Part shown: piece by piece, positions 26,201 through 33,308 of the stretch
Numbering within the stretch: position 1 is the first letter of the stretch
Layout of the letters: each line of letters begins with the position of its first letter
Assembly (NCBI GenBank): GCA_000720375.1
Contig: JOAA01000002.1
Coordinates: 372,001-436,000, forward strand
Reading direction: 5' to 3'
DNA length: 64,000 nt
From: Rhodococcus rhodnii
GTDB taxonomy: Bacteria > Actinomycetota > Actinomycetes > Mycobacteriales > Pseudonocardiaceae
Made by a program: the position numbers and the translations under genes
Notes under the pieces: model-generated
Told to the model about the DNA's origin: nothing
What the model saw: only the letters and a program-made list of their open reading frames with translations
Database searches by the model: none

Positions 26201-26508
26201 AGGAATCGGTCAGCGTCGCCAACCCGGCGGCGGGCGTCTGGATCTCGTTGGTGGACGGCTTCGCGGTGCCCGCGGGGACCACGGACTACGACTACCAGGA
26301 CGTGTTCTCCTCGCCGCAGCTGGGCACTTTGGCCATCAACGACAGCAACGCCCTGCGTGGCATCGGGGCTACGTGGAACGCCGCCGGCACGGTGACTGCC
26401 GCGTCGGTGCCGCCCGCGGGCCGCAAGCTGCGTGGTGAGCTGACCGTGCAGACCAGTGACGGCGGAATCGTCGGCAACGGCACGATTCAGATCAACGCGG
26501 TGTCGTAA
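23242..26508 (+). CDS. Secreted S8 family serine peptidase (subtilase)
   Basis: 1088 residues. A signal peptide (Arg-rich start, then LAVLAFSTATLGLAVPAAA, cleaved near LAAQ) is followed by an inhibitor-like pro-region. The catalytic triad is visible: Asp in VLVAVLDTGVDLDHP (near residue 190), His in AAAHGSHVAGI (near 371) and Ser in HFNGTSMAAPQATGA (near 563). The roughly 170-residue insertion between Asp and His and the C-terminal beta-rich domains of about 500 residues resemble large actinomycete subtilases with a tripeptidyl-peptidase II-like layout. The start is taken as GTG 23242 because GAAGGG is 7 bases upstream; ATG 23227 is the alternative. Codon use is strongly biased to GC3, suggesting high expression. 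Confidence 0.9.
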   Translation: MTSRSPLRRCAGLAVLAFSTATLGLAVPAAALAAQPPAPEQPVPANEKTLDSRDRALVAEAEKAGKQSVTVLVAAEKGRADAAANELRSIGANVKSVEKDVDYLKVTLPPGKARQAAKLDAVRAIDVDGLIARDEPGTGTDGMANPIPQPAPGPNTPRANPYLPTGDTKAAQFGQVFPFWDGKGVLVAVLDTGVDLDHPALAKTSSGERKIVDWYNANSPDSGDSTWVAMSQQTYTGTFTAAGRTWTAPATGGPYSIGVFNENTGVNDFASAASEIGGDVNRDGDKADRFGVLQDVATKQVRVDLNGNGNFTDDTALIDYKVKQDVGHFGTDNPATPGVRESVPFVVQTDKSVYGTEDTPFVGLGIAAAAHGSHVAGITTGNAILDGKMAGAAPGAKLMAIKACLSTPSCTDSGLTDGVLYAARNGADVVNISIGGLPPLNDGNSARAQIYNRVIAQFNIQLFISSGNSGSGANTVGDPSVATDAVSVGSYVTRETWLRNYGSETAKKEGLHPYSSRGPREDGGFKPNIIAPGSAISSIPLWQAAQPLPGTFTLPNGYAHFNGTSMAAPQATGAAALLVSAYKSTHGGKRPSMVALRNAIYSSARFIDGVGAYEQGNGLFDVFGAFFHLAANPNPDAVTSSVEVNTVLEGFLPKPGVGVGIHDREGVVQGKPYTRTYTFTRTSGSDRTVPYRLKWIGNDGTFSAPDKVNLPLNKPVTFDVKVNPRNAGVHSAVLELDNPFTSGTDTQLLNTVFVAEQFNAGNKFTVSHSGKIDRNQTKNFWVNVPQGTTGLKIDLVGGGDAAGAGQVRFIRVDPRGIPIDVTSTTNCYNPNAGAGCSTGSPTTRTVNNPIPGVWEFYVEARRTSDTASAPFSVTATAITTKISPNPDVVESLQAGVPLARNYTVTNSAGAFNGRLVGGPLSSALQQRPNIAHLAQQQRQINVLPGSTSLRVAIGNTSDIGADLDLFLFNCTTGTCVLTAQSADADSEESVSVANPAAGVWISLVDGFAVPAGTTDYDYQDVFSSPQLGTLAINDSNALRGIGATWNAAGTVTAASVPPAGRKLRGELTVQTSDGGIVGNGTIQINAVS

Positions 26509-26512
26509 AAGC

Positions 26513-26556
26513 TCGTGAGTGTTTTGGCCGGTTCTAACCGGCCAAAACACTCACGA
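26513..26556. terminator. 21-bp palindromic terminator, TCGTGAGTG family
   Basis: Arms 26513-26533 and 26536-26556 are exact reverse complements with a 2-base loop, beginning TCGTGAGTG and ending CACTCACGA. It lies between convergent genes and can stop both. Confidence 0.85.
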
Positions 26557-26562
26557 CAGTTT

Positions 26563-27204
26563 TCAGAAGATCACGTCGTTACACAGGTAGAAAGCCTCGC
26601 CGCTGTCCGGAAGTTGGCGCTGCCAGATCGTGTAGATCAAATGCCGGCCGGACTTGCCGCTCGGCAGCCGGGTGGCGATCTGGTACACGCCGTTGGAAAT
26701 CGGCGGGTTGGTCACCTGGTTGAACTGCTCCAGGTCCGACCAGCGCAGCGGCGTCAACGGGTTGTAGCCGTTGCGGGTCACGTACGTCGTCCACACCCCC
26801 AGGTGGGCGGCGGTGGCCTTGACCTGGAAGGTGAAGTTCGCGCCGGAGGTCAGGCGCGTCGCAGGCCAGTCGTCGCGGGCCAGGTTGAGGCCGGTGTACT
26901 TGGCCCGGCCCGCGCCGCAGAGCTGGCCGTCCGGGATGAACGCGCGGTGGTTGCCCGCCACGTTGGGCAGGTTCACCTCGTGCCAGTCGTAGAAGGCCTG
27001 CGTGCCACCGGCGGCGACAGCGGCCCGGCACGCGGCTGATGTCGGGTTCTCCGGGTTCTCGTTGAATCTGCACTGGTACGTGCGGCTTGGCGGGTTCATC
27101 GTCGAACCGTGCGCACTGGCCGAGGAGATCGGCAGGACGGCGGACAACAGGATGGGGATCGCTCCGAGCAGGGCGACCAGGGCACTTCTGCGGCGCTTGG
27201 TCAT
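26563..27204 (-). CDS. AA10 lytic polysaccharide monooxygenase (chitin-active type)
   Basis: 213 residues. The signal peptide from MTKRRRSALVALLG ends at SSASA, leaving the mature N-terminal His (HGSTMNPPSRTYQCRFN), which forms the copper histidine brace with the His in VAGNHRAFIPDG. The C-terminal IYTIWQRQLPDSGEAFYLC carries the conserved aromatic and Cys residues. There is no extra binding module. ATG 27204 has AAGGAG 7 bases upstream; an in-frame ATG nine codons earlier is less likely. It cleaves crystalline chitin oxidatively outside the cell. A DasR-like site lies in its upstream region. Confidence 0.93.
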   Translation of the reverse strand: MTKRRRSALVALLGAIPILLSAVLPISSASAHGSTMNPPSRTYQCRFNENPENPTSAACRAAVAAGGTQAFYDWHEVNLPNVAGNHRAFIPDGQLCGAGRAKYTGLNLARDDWPATRLTSGANFTFQVKATAAHLGVWTTYVTRNGYNPLTPLRWSDLEQFNQVTNPPISNGVYQIATRLPSGKSGRHLIYTIWQRQLPDSGEAFYLCNDVIF

Positions 27205-27281
27205 CAGGCGTCTCCTTGACAGCGTTTTCATGCGATGCCATGAAGTCGTCGCGCCCGACCCAGGGTTCCTTTCGAGTGTGA

Positions 27282-27297
27282 ATTGGTCTAGTCCATC
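27282..27297 (-). promoter_or_regulatory. DasR-responsive element-like site upstream of the LPMO
   Basis: ATTGGTCTAGTCCATC closely matches the dre consensus (ACTGGTCTAGACCANT). It lies about 78 bp upstream of the LPMO start, where the GlcNAc-sensing repressor DasR controls chitinolytic genes in streptomycetes. Confidence 0.65.
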
Positions 27298-27412
27298 GTG
27301 GCAAGGGTCCATTCGGGCTAAAAAGATTGCGGTCCACGGCCCCTAACGGCAGGTGATAACCCGGCGATCTGAGGGACACGAGGGGGAATTACCGCCCGAC
27401 AGGAGAAGTGTC

Positions 27413-28486
27413 ATGCGGCTGAGATCTGTCCTGATATCGATCATCACTCTATTGGGAATCATTGTTTCGGTCCCACAGGCGAATGCCGTCATCGGCGATG
27501 ACTGGGCATTCGCCTACAACAACCACTTATCGCCGATCGCTGGATTCACACCCATGGACCCGGCGCGTCAATGGAGCAAGAACGGCGGCGCGAGCGCCGA
27601 AGTGCGTTCGCCCGGAGTGGGGCAGTACGAGGTGCTGTTCCCCAAGACCGTGATCAAACGCGGCATCGTGCACGTCACCGCCGAACGGCAAACGCCAGGC
27701 TGGTGCCAGGTCGAAGGATGGAAGAACGGCAACGACGGCCTGCACGTGTTCATCCTGTGCTTCAAGCACGGCGGTGGACTGGACGACAGCCGGTTCGCCG
27801 TGATGGCCACGGAAAGCAGCCCGGCCCCAACGATTCCCGCCATCCCGGTGCACGCGTACGTCTTCGCCAACTCGATCGGGACAGTGCTCGCGAACTTCAA
27901 CTCGTCCGGCTTCACCAACTCGGTCAGCCACGGCGGTCCAGGTTCCGGGATCTACAAGGTGTCCCTGCCGATGAGGGGCTTCAACGACCCGAACGGCAAC
28001 TTCCAGGTGACCGCGGTGGGATCGAAACCCGCGCGCTGCAAGATCGCCGAGTGGGTGCCGTCGGCCAACGGGCAGACGGTGATCGTCGCGTGCTTCGACG
28101 GCGCCAGCATGCCGTTCGACACCGCGTGGACTCTCAGTTACAACAGGGAACTGCCGCTCATCGGTGAGTCCGGCCCGCCGAAGCGGTATGGATACGTCTG
28201 GGCGACACCGGCTTTGCCGCCGATGACCAACTTCAACTCGGCCGGCGCGGCCAACACCGTCTCCTTCGGCGGCGGGCAGTACCTGGTGACGTTCAAGACG
28301 ATCGGCCTGCATGAAGATCACATGCAGGTGACCGCGTTCGGCAAGGGCCCGGCTTACTGCTTGCTGGGCAACGTGTGGTTCAACAGCTTCTTCGGCGACG
28401 CCACCATCCGCAATGTCGAGTGCTACGACGAGCTCGGCGCGCTGACAAAGCACGAGCCGTTCGTCGCCTACACGTCACGGCACTAG
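27413..28486 (+). CDS. Secreted protein of three internal repeats, unknown function
   Basis: 357 residues with signal peptide MRLRSVLISIITLLGIIVSV, cleaved near ANAV. The mature part is three repeats of about 110 residues (roughly 28-135, 136-240 and 245-350). Each has an aromatic-rich start (AFAYNN, YVFAN, YGYVWA), a GxYxVxF strand (GQYEVLFP, GIYKVSLP, GQYLVTFK), a VTAxG strand, a Cys-x-W segment, and a late V-x-C pair, so each repeat likely has one disulfide. AGGAGA precedes ATG 27413. I do not recognise the family. It is probably an extracellular beta-sandwich protein, co-located with polysaccharide-degrading enzymes. Confidence 0.8.
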   Translation: MRLRSVLISIITLLGIIVSVPQANAVIGDDWAFAYNNHLSPIAGFTPMDPARQWSKNGGASAEVRSPGVGQYEVLFPKTVIKRGIVHVTAERQTPGWCQVEGWKNGNDGLHVFILCFKHGGGLDDSRFAVMATESSPAPTIPAIPVHAYVFANSIGTVLANFNSSGFTNSVSHGGPGSGIYKVSLPMRGFNDPNGNFQVTAVGSKPARCKIAEWVPSANGQTVIVACFDGASMPFDTAWTLSYNRELPLIGESGPPKRYGYVWATPALPPMTNFNSAGAANTVSFGGGQYLVTFKTIGLHEDHMQVTAFGKGPAYCLLGNVWFNSFFGDATIRNVECYDELGALTKHEPFVAYTSRH

Positions 28487-28494
28487 CTCTTGAC

Positions 28495-28555
28495 CATCCT
28501 GGCGGCTGAGTCTTTACTGTTCGGAAAGTTTCCTATTTAACTCGCCGCCAGGATG
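28495..28555 (+). promoter_or_regulatory. Operator GGAAAGTTTCC inside a 12-bp inverted repeat that reaches the GH9 RBS
   Basis: CATCCTGGCGGC (28495-28506) and GCCGCCAGGATG (28544-28555) are perfect reverse complements. Between them, GGAAAGTTTCC (28523-28533) is a palindrome of a kind I recall upstream of secreted hydrolase genes in actinomycetes. The right arm overlaps the ribosome binding region GGATGGAG, 7 bases before ATG 28566. Confidence 0.7.
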
Positions 28556-28565
28556 GAGCCAAGCC

Positions 28566-30422
28566 ATGCTCAGACGTGGGTCGGTTGCCGTGGTCACGCT
28601 GTGTTGCTTAGCGGGGACCGCGACTCCGGCGACCGCGGCCCCCGCCGGATTTGTCCGCGTGGACCAGGTCGGATACGCGACGAGCGAAGCGAAGATCGGA
28701 TACCTGCTCGGCACCGAGGCGGTGTCCGGCGCATCGTTCACCGTGGTCGACGCCGCGGGCAGGACGGTGTACTCGGGCAAGGTCGGTGCCAGCCTCGGCG
28801 GTTGGAACGACACGTACACCGCCGTGCACCAGGTTGATTTCTCCAAGATCTCCCGGCCGGGCACCTATCGGGTGAAGTTCGCCGGCAAGATCACCGCGGA
28901 GTCGCCGAGCTTCAAAGTGGACCGTGCGTCCGCGTTGTTCCAGCCGTTGGTGCGGGCCACAACGGAGTTCTTCCAGGCGCAGCGGGACGGCGGGAACGTC
29001 ATCCCTGGACGGCTCGACCGCAAGCAGGCACACCTGACGGACGCCAAGGCGACCGTCTACGCCGAGCCGAAGTTCAAAGGCGAAGGCGGCGACGTGCCCG
29101 CCGAGCCGCTCAAGCCGATCGGCGGGCCGGTCGACGTCGAAGGCGGCTGGTTCGACGCGGGCGACTTCGTGAAGTTCACGTCGAACACCGCGTATTCCTT
29201 GGCAGAGATGGGTTACGTCCAGCGCGAAGGCGGAAACCCGCAGCTGCACGCCGAGTTCAAGCACGGCCTCGAGTGGTTGGACAAGGCGTGGGACGCGCGG
29301 ACCAAGACGCTGTACGCGCAGGTCGGAATCGGTACCGGCAGCGAGGAGTTCGGGTTCGTCGGCGACCACGACGTGTGGCGGCTGCCGGAAGCGGACGACA
29401 AGCTGAACGTCAAGCCGGGGGACCTGGAGTACTTCATCAAGTACCGCCCGGTGTTCCCGCAGGGGCCGGCCGGGTCACCGGTCAGCCCGAACCTCGCAGG
29501 CCGCGTCGCGGCGGCGTTCGCCTTGGGTGCCCAGCTCGAGCGCGATCCGCGGCAGGCACGGCGTTATCTCGACGAGGCAGCCTCGATTTTCGCTGCTGCC
29601 AAGACAACGAACGTCGGTGAACTCGTGACCGCGTTCCCGCACGCCTACTACCCGGAGTCATCATGGCTGGACGACATGGAACTCGGCGCGACCCAGCTCG
29701 CGTTGGCGGCTCGCAAACTTGGTGACCACCGCTACTTTGGCTGGGCACGGCAGGCGACCCACTGGGCCGGCCAGTACATCACCAGCACCGACAAGGACAC
29801 GCTGAACCTGTACGACACCAGTGCTTTGGCGCACGCCGAGCTCATCGGGTTGTTGCGGCGCGGCGTGCACGGCGCCGAGGTGACCGAGCGCCAGCTGGTC
29901 GACGACCTCAAGCGGCAGCTGGACCAGGGTGTCCAGGGCGCGGCCGCGAGTCCATTCAGGACTGCCGTGGACATCACCAACTTCGACGCGGCAAGCAAGA
30001 GCTTCGGCTTCGCTGCGACCGCTCGGCTCTACCGTGCGGTGACCGGCGACCGTTCGTACGACGCTTTCGGTGTGCAGCAACGGAACTTCGCGCTCGGCTC
30101 GAACGCGTGGGGCATCTCGCTCGTTGTCGGCGTCGGCTCGAACTCCCCGAAGTGCCCGCACCACCAGGCGGCGAACCTCGCGGGCGACCCGAACGGTGGC
30201 AAGCGGGTGCTGTACGGCGCGGTGATCAACGGCCCGAACGGTGCGTCGAACTTCGAGCACATCGGTGACATGCCGCCGGGCGCGATCCCGTGCTCGAACT
30301 CCTACCAGGCCTTTGACGGCAAGGGTTCCCGGTTCTTCGACGACTTGAGGTCATGGCCGAGTTCGGAACCGGCGATCGACTTCACGTCGACCGCGTTGCT
30401 CGCATTCGGTCTGTCCAGCTGA
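28566..30422 (+). CDS. Secreted GH9 endoglucanase (CelD-type)
   Basis: 618 residues. The signal peptide ends near TAA. An N-terminal Ig-like CelD domain (about 28-125, FVRVDQVGYATSEAKIGYL) precedes an (a/a)6 GH9 catalytic domain. The catalytic aspartates are in GGWFDAGDFVKF (near 195) and the proton-donor Glu in SSEPAIDFTSTALLAF (near 600). Mid-domain PHAYYPESSWLDDMELGATQ and SFGFAATARLYR are also typical. There is no carbohydrate-binding module or dockerin. It would hydrolyse beta-1,4-glucan outside the cell. Its leader contains a palindromic operator and an RBS-overlapping inverted repeat. Confidence 0.92.
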   Translation: MLRRGSVAVVTLCCLAGTATPATAAPAGFVRVDQVGYATSEAKIGYLLGTEAVSGASFTVVDAAGRTVYSGKVGASLGGWNDTYTAVHQVDFSKISRPGTYRVKFAGKITAESPSFKVDRASALFQPLVRATTEFFQAQRDGGNVIPGRLDRKQAHLTDAKATVYAEPKFKGEGGDVPAEPLKPIGGPVDVEGGWFDAGDFVKFTSNTAYSLAEMGYVQREGGNPQLHAEFKHGLEWLDKAWDARTKTLYAQVGIGTGSEEFGFVGDHDVWRLPEADDKLNVKPGDLEYFIKYRPVFPQGPAGSPVSPNLAGRVAAAFALGAQLERDPRQARRYLDEAASIFAAAKTTNVGELVTAFPHAYYPESSWLDDMELGATQLALAARKLGDHRYFGWARQATHWAGQYITSTDKDTLNLYDTSALAHAELIGLLRRGVHGAEVTERQLVDDLKRQLDQGVQGAAASPFRTAVDITNFDAASKSFGFAATARLYRAVTGDRSYDAFGVQQRNFALGSNAWGISLVVGVGSNSPKCPHHQAANLAGDPNGGKRVLYGAVINGPNGASNFEHIGDMPPGAIPCSNSYQAFDGKGSRFFDDLRSWPSSEPAIDFTSTALLAFGLSS

Positions 30423-30428
30423 GACCCG

Positions 30429-30466
30429 GCTCGTGAGTGGCCAGTCCGGACTGGCCACTCACGAGC
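30429..30466. terminator. 19-bp palindromic terminator, CTCGTGAGTG family
   Basis: A perfect palindrome with no loop, GCTCGTGAGTGGCCAGTCC paired with its reverse complement. It serves the GH9 gene and also contains the stop codon (30459-30461) of the convergent kinase gene. Confidence 0.85.
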
Positions 30467-31682
30467 TCGGGTTGGGTGTTCTGGTCTTGGTCCTGCTGTT
30501 CTTGGGCTTCTTGGTCTTGCTGGTGTTCTGCGGGTCGCCCGGTTCTTCTTCGGCGACTTCGGTTTCCTCCGCGGGCGGCGGTGGGGCCGACGACGTCGGT
30601 TCTGGCGTCTTCGCGACCGTCTCGCGTTGATCCGACGGTCTGGGCTGTTCCTTTTGCTGGTTCACCGGTTGTTGTTGCGGTATCTGGGATCCACTGGCGA
30701 CCGATGAGTCGACCATCCCCTCGCGATCGGGCTGGATGCGGATCGGAGTGTCGCGTGTGCCCTCAGTTGTCGGCGCGGCGACGAACAACGCGATCGCCCC
30801 AGCAGTCAGGCCCGCGCCGATGATCGCCGCCGCCTTGGGGAGAAAACGCCGTTGTGGCCGGGGAAGCGGAGTCGTCGGGCGGTCGGCCCGCAGCAGTTCG
30901 ACGCATTCGCATGCGGTCGGGCGTTCATCCGGATCGTTGCGAGTCATCAGATCGAGCGCTTGGGCGAGCGGCTCCGGGATGTCCTCAGGGATCTTGGGCC
31001 GCCGGTTGAGCCGCGCGAGGACAGTCTCGGCGTCCAGCCCGGGATATTCGATCTCACCGGTGAGGCACTCAAGGAGGATCAAGCCGAGACCGTAGATGTC
31101 GGCAGGCGGACCGACCTCGGTGCCAAGTACCTGTTCGGGTGAAAGATAGGCCGCGGTTCCCACCAAACGGTCGGAAGCTGTGATACCGCTTCGGGCGAGC
31201 AGCTTGGCCAACCCGAAGTCAGCCAGGTGCGGGAAGCCGTCGGCGTCCAGCAATACGTTGCCAGGCTTGATATCCCGGTGCACGACGTTCTTGGCATGCA
31301 CGTACGCCAAGCCCTCGGCGACCCCGATACCGATCCTGCGCACCTCGTCGACGGGCATCGGCCCTTCGTCGATCCGGCGGCCGAGCTGCGGGCCTTTGAT
31401 GAGCTCAAGGACGAGGAACGGTTCGCCGTTGGCGACACCGGAGTCGAAGACGGTGACCAGTCGCGGGTGGTCGAATCCGGCGAGGAGCTTGGCCTCGTCC
31501 TCGAACCGCAAGCGACCGACCGGATCGGCGTGTGGCTGGAAAATCTTGATCGCCACCTCGCGATCCAACCGCTGATCCCACGCTTTGAGCACGCGCGCGG
31601 TACCACCGCGGCCGAGTTGCGAGATCAGCCGGTATCGATCGGCCAGCACGGGCGCGGCGCGTCCGCCGGATTCCTCGTACAT
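30459..31682 (-). CDS. Transmembrane Ser/Thr protein kinase (PknB-like, no PASTA)
   Basis: 407 residues. The kinase domain (about 17-275) has the glycine loop LGRGGTARVLKAWD, Lys46 in VAIKIF, the catalytic loop VVHRDIKPGNVLL, DFG in LADFGLAKLL, and the activation segment end GTAAYLSPEQ. One membrane helix (AAAIIGAGLTAGAIALFVAA) follows. The outer tail is Pro/Glu-rich and ends in a Lys/Thr-rich segment, without PASTA domains. The start is taken as ATG 31682; only 19 bp separate it from the divergent gene and there is no RBS, so it may be leaderless. The stop codon lies inside the terminator palindrome. Confidence 0.9.
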   Translation of the reverse strand: MYEESGGRAAPVLADRYRLISQLGRGGTARVLKAWDQRLDREVAIKIFQPHADPVGRLRFEDEAKLLAGFDHPRLVTVFDSGVANGEPFLVLELIKGPQLGRRIDEGPMPVDEVRRIGIGVAEGLAYVHAKNVVHRDIKPGNVLLDADGFPHLADFGLAKLLARSGITASDRLVGTAAYLSPEQVLGTEVGPPADIYGLGLILLECLTGEIEYPGLDAETVLARLNRRPKIPEDIPEPLAQALDLMTRNDPDERPTACECVELLRADRPTTPLPRPQRRFLPKAAAIIGAGLTAGAIALFVAAPTTEGTRDTPIRIQPDREGMVDSSVASGSQIPQQQPVNQQKEQPRPSDQRETVAKTPEPTSSAPPPPAEETEVAEEEPGDPQNTSKTKKPKNSRTKTRTPNPSS

Positions 31683-31701
31683 CTGAGCCACACTAGTGAC
31701 C

Positions 31702-32499
31702 ATGGATCTCAAATCCATAGCGGACCAGCTCTACGCGCTGCGGCCAACCGAGTTCATGGCGGCACGCTCGGAGTTCGTGCGCGCGGCGAAAGACGAAGGC
31801 GACAAACAAGCGGCGACGGCGATCGGCAAGTTCCGCAAGCCGTCGACGGCCGCGTGGGCGTTGAACCTGCTGGCGCGCAGAGAACCGGACGAACTGAAAC
31901 GCCTCGCGAACCTGGGTGCGTCATTGCGTGACGCACACGGCAGATTCGACGGCGAGACCCTGCGTGAACTGTCCAAACAACGGCACCAGCTGGTGCGTGC
32001 GATGGTCGCGCAGGTGAGATCCTTGGCATCGGCCGAAGGCCAGAAGCTCAGCGAGACGGTCGTCCGGGACATCGAGTCCGTGTTCGCGGCGGCGTTGGCG
32101 GACCCGGCCGTGACCGAGGTGTTGCAAGCCGGAACCCTTTCGGCCACAAACGACCTGTCGGCACCGGAAGCCTGGCCAGAACCACCCGAACCGGTAGTCG
32201 ACGAAGTAGCCCTACGGCGTGAACAACGCGCGGAGCGTCGCCGTCAGGAGTTGGGCCGAGCACGAGCGGAAGCACAACACACCGCGGAAGTTCGCGATCG
32301 GGCGCAGTCGGCTTTGGCGAACGCCGAACAGAAAGCCGAACGCGCTGCTCGGCAGGTCGCTGAGTTGACCGCGGAGTTGGAGCGGGCCCGCGCGGCTGAG
32401 CAGGAGACCGCGGGCGAGGTTCGTGAGGCCCGCGCGGTGTTCCGGACAGCGGAGAAGGCCGCCGAACGTGCCCGCCGCCAGCTTGAGTCCCTGGAGTAA
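31702..32499 (+). CDS. Coiled-coil protein, unknown function
   Basis: 265 residues. The N-terminal 130 residues are helical and rich in Ala, Arg and Leu (SIADQLYALRPTEFMAARSE, KFRKPSTAAWALNLLARREP). The C-terminal half from about 170 is a long Ala/Glu/Arg-rich coiled coil (RREQRAERRRQELGRARAEA and onward). Similar proteins are common in actinobacteria beside kinase genes, but no function is known to me. The start is ATG 31702, with GTG 31696 as alternative. It is divergent from the kinase with a 19-bp gap, which suggests joint regulation. Confidence 0.8.
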   Translation: MDLKSIADQLYALRPTEFMAARSEFVRAAKDEGDKQAATAIGKFRKPSTAAWALNLLARREPDELKRLANLGASLRDAHGRFDGETLRELSKQRHQLVRAMVAQVRSLASAEGQKLSETVVRDIESVFAAALADPAVTEVLQAGTLSATNDLSAPEAWPEPPEPVVDEVALRREQRAERRRQELGRARAEAQHTAEVRDRAQSALANAEQKAERAARQVAELTAELERARAAEQETAGEVREARAVFRTAEKAAERARRQLESLE

Positions 32500-32507
32500 G
32501 CGCGGCA

Positions 32508-32536
32508 CTACTGCACGATGCGCTGAGCGCGGACAC
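32508..32536 (+). repeat. Duplicate of the GntR gene 3' end (direct repeat, copy 1)
   Basis: This 29-base stretch repeats bases 32667-32696, with one substitution and one single-base gap. The second copy encodes the last nine codons (VSALHRIVQ) and stop of the GntR gene on the minus strand. Between the copies (32537-32666) no gene is recognised; it holds one DnaA-box-like TTATCCACA at 32654-32662. Confidence 0.8.
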
Positions 32537-32666
32537 AGAAGACGCCAGCTAGCGCCAAGTGCCCATGCGCCATCGCATCGACAATTCCCCAGGGGGAACC
32601 CCTAATTTCAACGCTACCGCAAGGGACCGACAGGTTCGGATCGCCGAGCGGAGTTATCCACAGGCG

Positions 32667-33308
32667 CTACTGCACGATGCGGTGAAGCGCGGACACGGCC
32701 CCAGCCCGGTGCTCATTCCACAACCGAACAACCTCATCGGCATCACCAGCGCGAACAGCCGCGATGATCGCCTTGTGCTCGGTGTGCACGCGGGCCCGGT
32801 TCTCCGAAGAGCTGTAGTACAGCGCGCGATACGCATCCGTCGCGTCCCACATGACCCGCACCAGGCGAGTCAGCCGCGGCATACCCGACGCCTCCAGCAC
32901 CGTGAAGTGGAACCGCCGGTTCGCCGCGGCCATCCCCACGATGTCGTCGGCCGCGGCGGCCCGCATGATGTCTTCCTCGGCCTGCTCAAGGCGTTCGATG
33001 TCCTCCGAGGACATCAAGGGCACGGCTCGCAGAGTCGCCTCGGTTTCGAGCAGTTCACGAATCCGGTACACCTCAAGCAAATCGTCCAGCGAAAGATCCG
33101 CGACCTGATACCCCCGATGCGGCCGGTAGATGACCTGCCCCTCGCCTTCCAACGTCCGCAAAGCCTCGCGCAGCGGCACGCGGCTCACACCGAGTTTCTC
33201 GGCGAGTGCGTCCTGGCGGACGGGCGATCCGGGTGGCATCTCGCCGGTCAGGATGCCCCGCCGCAGCTCGGCGAGCACGAATTCCTGCGTGGTGGGCGGG
33301 CGTTTCAT
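32667..33308 (-). CDS. GntR family regulator (FadR/FCD subfamily)
   Basis: 213 residues. The winged-helix domain (1-70) contains TTQEFVLAELRRGILTGEMP and the recognition region LAEKLGVSRVPLREALRTLE. The FCD ligand domain carries the expected metal His residues in NRRFHFTVLEASG, HTEHKAIIAAV and LWNEHRAGAV. ATG 33308 is chosen because it overlaps the CoA-transferase stop by 4 bases (ATGA). A palindromic ATTGGATCCAAT in the divergent promoter of the CoA-transferase and acyl-CoA dehydrogenase genes is its likely operator. Confidence 0.88.
   Translation of the reverse strand: MKRPPTTQEFVLAELRRGILTGEMPPGSPVRQDALAEKLGVSRVPLREALRTLEGEGQVIYRPHRGYQVADLSLDDLLEVYRIRELLETEATLRAVPLMSSEDIERLEQAEEDIMRAAAADDIVGMAAANRRFHFTVLEASGMPRLTRLVRVMWDATDAYRALYYSSSENRARVHTEHKAIIAAVRAGDADEVVRLWNEHRAGAVSALHRIVQ

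Noticed and set aside
23248..26550. 1100-codon open frame on the minus strand across the subtilase gene
   Set aside because: It is a shadow of the plus-strand gene caused by high GC3; it has no domain and an Arg/Val/Gly-biased composition.
32654..32662. DnaA box and possible replication origin
   Set aside because: Only one TTATCCACA is present, with no cluster and no dnaA/dnaN/gyrB or plasmid replication gene nearby.
32508..32696. attL/attR of an integrated element
   Set aside because: Only 130 bp lie between the repeats and there is no tRNA or integrase; an insertion scar explains it better.
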